From an uncultured Paenibacillaceae bacterium (GTDB taxonomy: Bacteria; Bacillota; Bacilli; Paenibacillales; DA-C8), in assembly GCA_937957685.1 (NCBI GenBank), contig CALGAO010000040.1, positions 1 to 44,854 on the forward strand: DNA of 44,854 bases. Reading direction: 5' to 3'. A program made the translations under genes and the position numbers. The notes beneath the pieces were generated by a model. That model was given only the letters and a program-made list of their open reading frames with translations. It searched no databases and was not told the DNA's origin. Shown here piece after piece: positions 43,681 to 44,854 of the stretch; positions within the stretch are counted from its first letter, which is position 1; each line of letters starts with the position of its first letter.

Positions 43681-43728
43681 TTCTGTGATATTGTCACTAT
43701 GTAACTCTTCTGTGAAAATGTCACTATG
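43681..43728 (+). repeat. tandem 21-bp repeats at the insertion sequence end
   Basis: TTCTGTGA-W-A-W-TGTCACTATG occurs at 43681-43701 and 43708-43728 (19 of 21 identical, 27-base period). Each copy contains an interrupted palindrome, GTGA-N5-TCAC in the first copy. The last three bases of the second copy are the transposase ATG. A degenerate third copy may begin near 43670. They are probable transposase binding sites. Confidence 0.75.
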
Positions 43729-44854
43729 GGACAGGAGAAGATTACATTGTCAGATGCAGAACTGAAAAAAGTGATGGTATTGGAAAAGCTGGTGAATCAT
43801 CAATTGAAAGTGGCGGAAGCCGCTGAATTACTGGGGCTTTCTCCCCGCCAAGTGTTGCGCCTCAAAAAAACATATTTAGTGGAAGGAGCGAAGGGAATTG
43901 CCCATAAGAACCGAGGTCGCAAACCTGCACATACGATTCCTGAAGATGTAAAGGAGTTGGTTGCCGAGTTGTATCGGACGAAGTATTACGGCAGCAATAA
44001 TTGTCACTTTTCTGAATTGCTGGAAGAAAACGAATCGCTGGTGATCAGTGTATCGTCTGTACGCCGTATTTTGCTTGGTCAAGGAATTAAACAAACTAAG
44101 CAACGCAGACGTAAGAAGGCCCATCAGCCTCGTGACCGCAAACCTCAAGCCGGAATGCTATGGCAGATCGATGCCAGTCCCTACGCATGGCTGGAAGATC
44201 GCGGTCCAGAACTGACGTTGCACGGAATCATTGATGACGCCACGGGGACGGTAGTGGGTGCAGTCTTCCGCCCCACCGAAACCCTTGAAGGGTACTTTGC
44301 AGCTATGAAACAAGCGATGGAGCAATACGGCATTCCACTCGGACTTTACAGCGATCGACATACCATTTTTCGTTCCCCTAAGGAAACGTTAACACTGGAA
44401 CAGGAATTGGCTGGAGAGACCGCGCCCTTATCGCAATTCGGCAAGGCCATGGCCGATCTGGAAATCACACACATCAAGGCGATGTCTCCTCAAGCGAAGG
44501 GACGAATCGAGCGCCTCTGGGGCACGTTTCAAGATCGTCTGGTCATTGAACTGCGTTTACTTGGAGTCAGCACAATGGAGGAAGCGAATCGCATGTTGCC
44601 CAAGTTGATTCAAAAACACAATCGCCGGTTTGCCATTTCCCCCGAACAAGCCGAATCTGCGTATCGTCCGTTGTCTGAGGGGATGAATCTGGATCATATC
44701 TTCACCATTCGCGATTATAGGCAAATCGGCTCGGGACAGACGATTTCTTATGGTGGCAAGGTGTATACGTTCGCTGTTAAGTACCTATCCGAAAACCTCT
44801 GCGCAGCGGAAACAAATCCAGGCGCAGGCAAAATGGAGCATGGCCTCGTAGTTC
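43726..44854 (+). CDS. ISNCY/IS1202-like DDE transposase, 3' end outside window
   Basis: At least 376 codons, uninterrupted to the window edge. An N-terminal helix-turn-helix (VMVLEKLVNHQLKVAEAAELLGLSPRQVLRLKKTY) is followed by a second winged helix and a retroviral integrase-like core with MLWQIDAS (Asp149), LYSDRHTIF (Asp210) and KGRIERLWG (Glu262). These residues make the DDE triad. The ATG at 43726 lies at the end of the second terminal repeat and has no Shine-Dalgarno site. TTGTCA-N17-GAAAAT ending seven bases before it would give a leaderless message. The gene appears intact as far as visible. Confidence 0.88.
   Translation, partial: MGQEKITLSDAELKKVMVLEKLVNHQLKVAEAAELLGLSPRQVLRLKKTYLVEGAKGIAHKNRGRKPAHTIPEDVKELVAELYRTKYYGSNNCHFSELLEENESLVISVSSVRRILLGQGIKQTKQRRRKKAHQPRDRKPQAGMLWQIDASPYAWLEDRGPELTLHGIIDDATGTVVGAVFRPTETLEGYFAAMKQAMEQYGIPLGLYSDRHTIFRSPKETLTLEQELAGETAPLSQFGKAMADLEITHIKAMSPQAKGRIERLWGTFQDRLVIELRLLGVSTMEEANRMLPKLIQKHNRRFAISPEQAESAYRPLSEGMNLDHIFTIRDYRQIGSGQTISYGGKVYTFAVKYLSENLCAAETNPGAGKMEHGLVV

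Larger units (their letters stand above)
43681..44854 (+). mobile_element. partial ISNCY/IS1202-like insertion sequence, left end
   Basis: Terminal tandem repeats followed by a transposase frame that continues past the window end. The outer boundary is uncertain by a few tens of bases, because the opposite end and target duplication are not visible. The coding sequence is lower in GC than its neighbours and is the only plus-strand gene. It was inserted just upstream of the veg promoters, which remain intact. Confidence 0.8.

Overview
The window is a chromosomal segment of a spore-forming Firmicute, most likely a Paenibacillaceae member (Paenibacillus/Cohnella-like). The evidence is the gene content (SpoIIE, SpoVT, SpoVG, Fin, SspF, YabP/YabQ, YabT), a GC-rich coding style, and strong Shine-Dalgarno sites. 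Every cellular gene lies on the minus strand, so transcription runs from high to low coordinates. Only the partial transposase at the right edge is on the plus strand. The order is that of the origin-proximal region of Bacillus subtilis, from veg to the dusB-type dihydrouridine synthase.

Layout, read in the direction of transcription. (1) 43.7-44.85 kb: left end of an ISNCY/IS1202-like insertion sequence, running off the window, beside the twin veg promoters. (2) 43.6-40.1 kb: veg, sspF, ispE, purR, ridA, spoVG. (3) 40.0-35.6 kb: glmU, prs, rplY/ctc, pth, fin. (4) 35.6-30.2 kb: mfd, a parvulin-type lipoprotein foldase, spoVT. (5) 30.0-24.0 kb: MOP flippase, yabN-type mazG, HU, rqcP, yabP, yabQ, divIC, yabR-type S1 protein. 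(6) 23.85-22.63 kb: a GH105-type glycoside hydrolase, an accessory gene bracketed by two near-identical hairpins. (7) 22.2-15.4 kb: spoIIE, yabS, yabT, tilS, hpt, ftsH. (8) 13.2-7.6 kb: nadA-nadB-nadC-coaX-hslO. (9) 7.5-0 kb: cysK, then the folate operon pabB-pabA-pabC-folP-folB-folK, an HTH gene and dusB.

The genes fall into functional groups. Nucleotide and cofactor metabolism includes PRPP synthesis and its users (prs, hpt, purR), NAD (nadABC), CoA (coaX), folate and isoprenoids (ispE). Translation and RNA quality control includes tilS, pth, rplY, rqcP, dusB and yabR. Envelope and division genes are glmU, divIC, ftsH, the flippase and the foldase. The sporulation programme spans several stages. 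Recognisable promoters fit these roles: sigma-A (veg x2, ispE, purR, pth, ftsH, nadA, cysK, pabB), sigma-H (spoVG), a long-spacer Spo0A-type promoter (spoIIE), sigma-F-like (yabS), forespore sigma-F/G (fin) and sigma-G (sspF, spoVT).

Most of the window is conserved, ordinary chromosome. The points most worth a second look are the IS end with tandem repeats and a start codon inside one of them, the hairpin-bracketed GH105 gene inside the sporulation cluster, a multi-hairpin leader before the HU gene, a perfect 8-2-8 palindrome at the ftsH start site, direct repeats between coaX and hslO, and the inverted repeat and long leader of the nad operon. I did not find a clear new multi-gene system. 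All sites were found by eye; no database or folding program was run.
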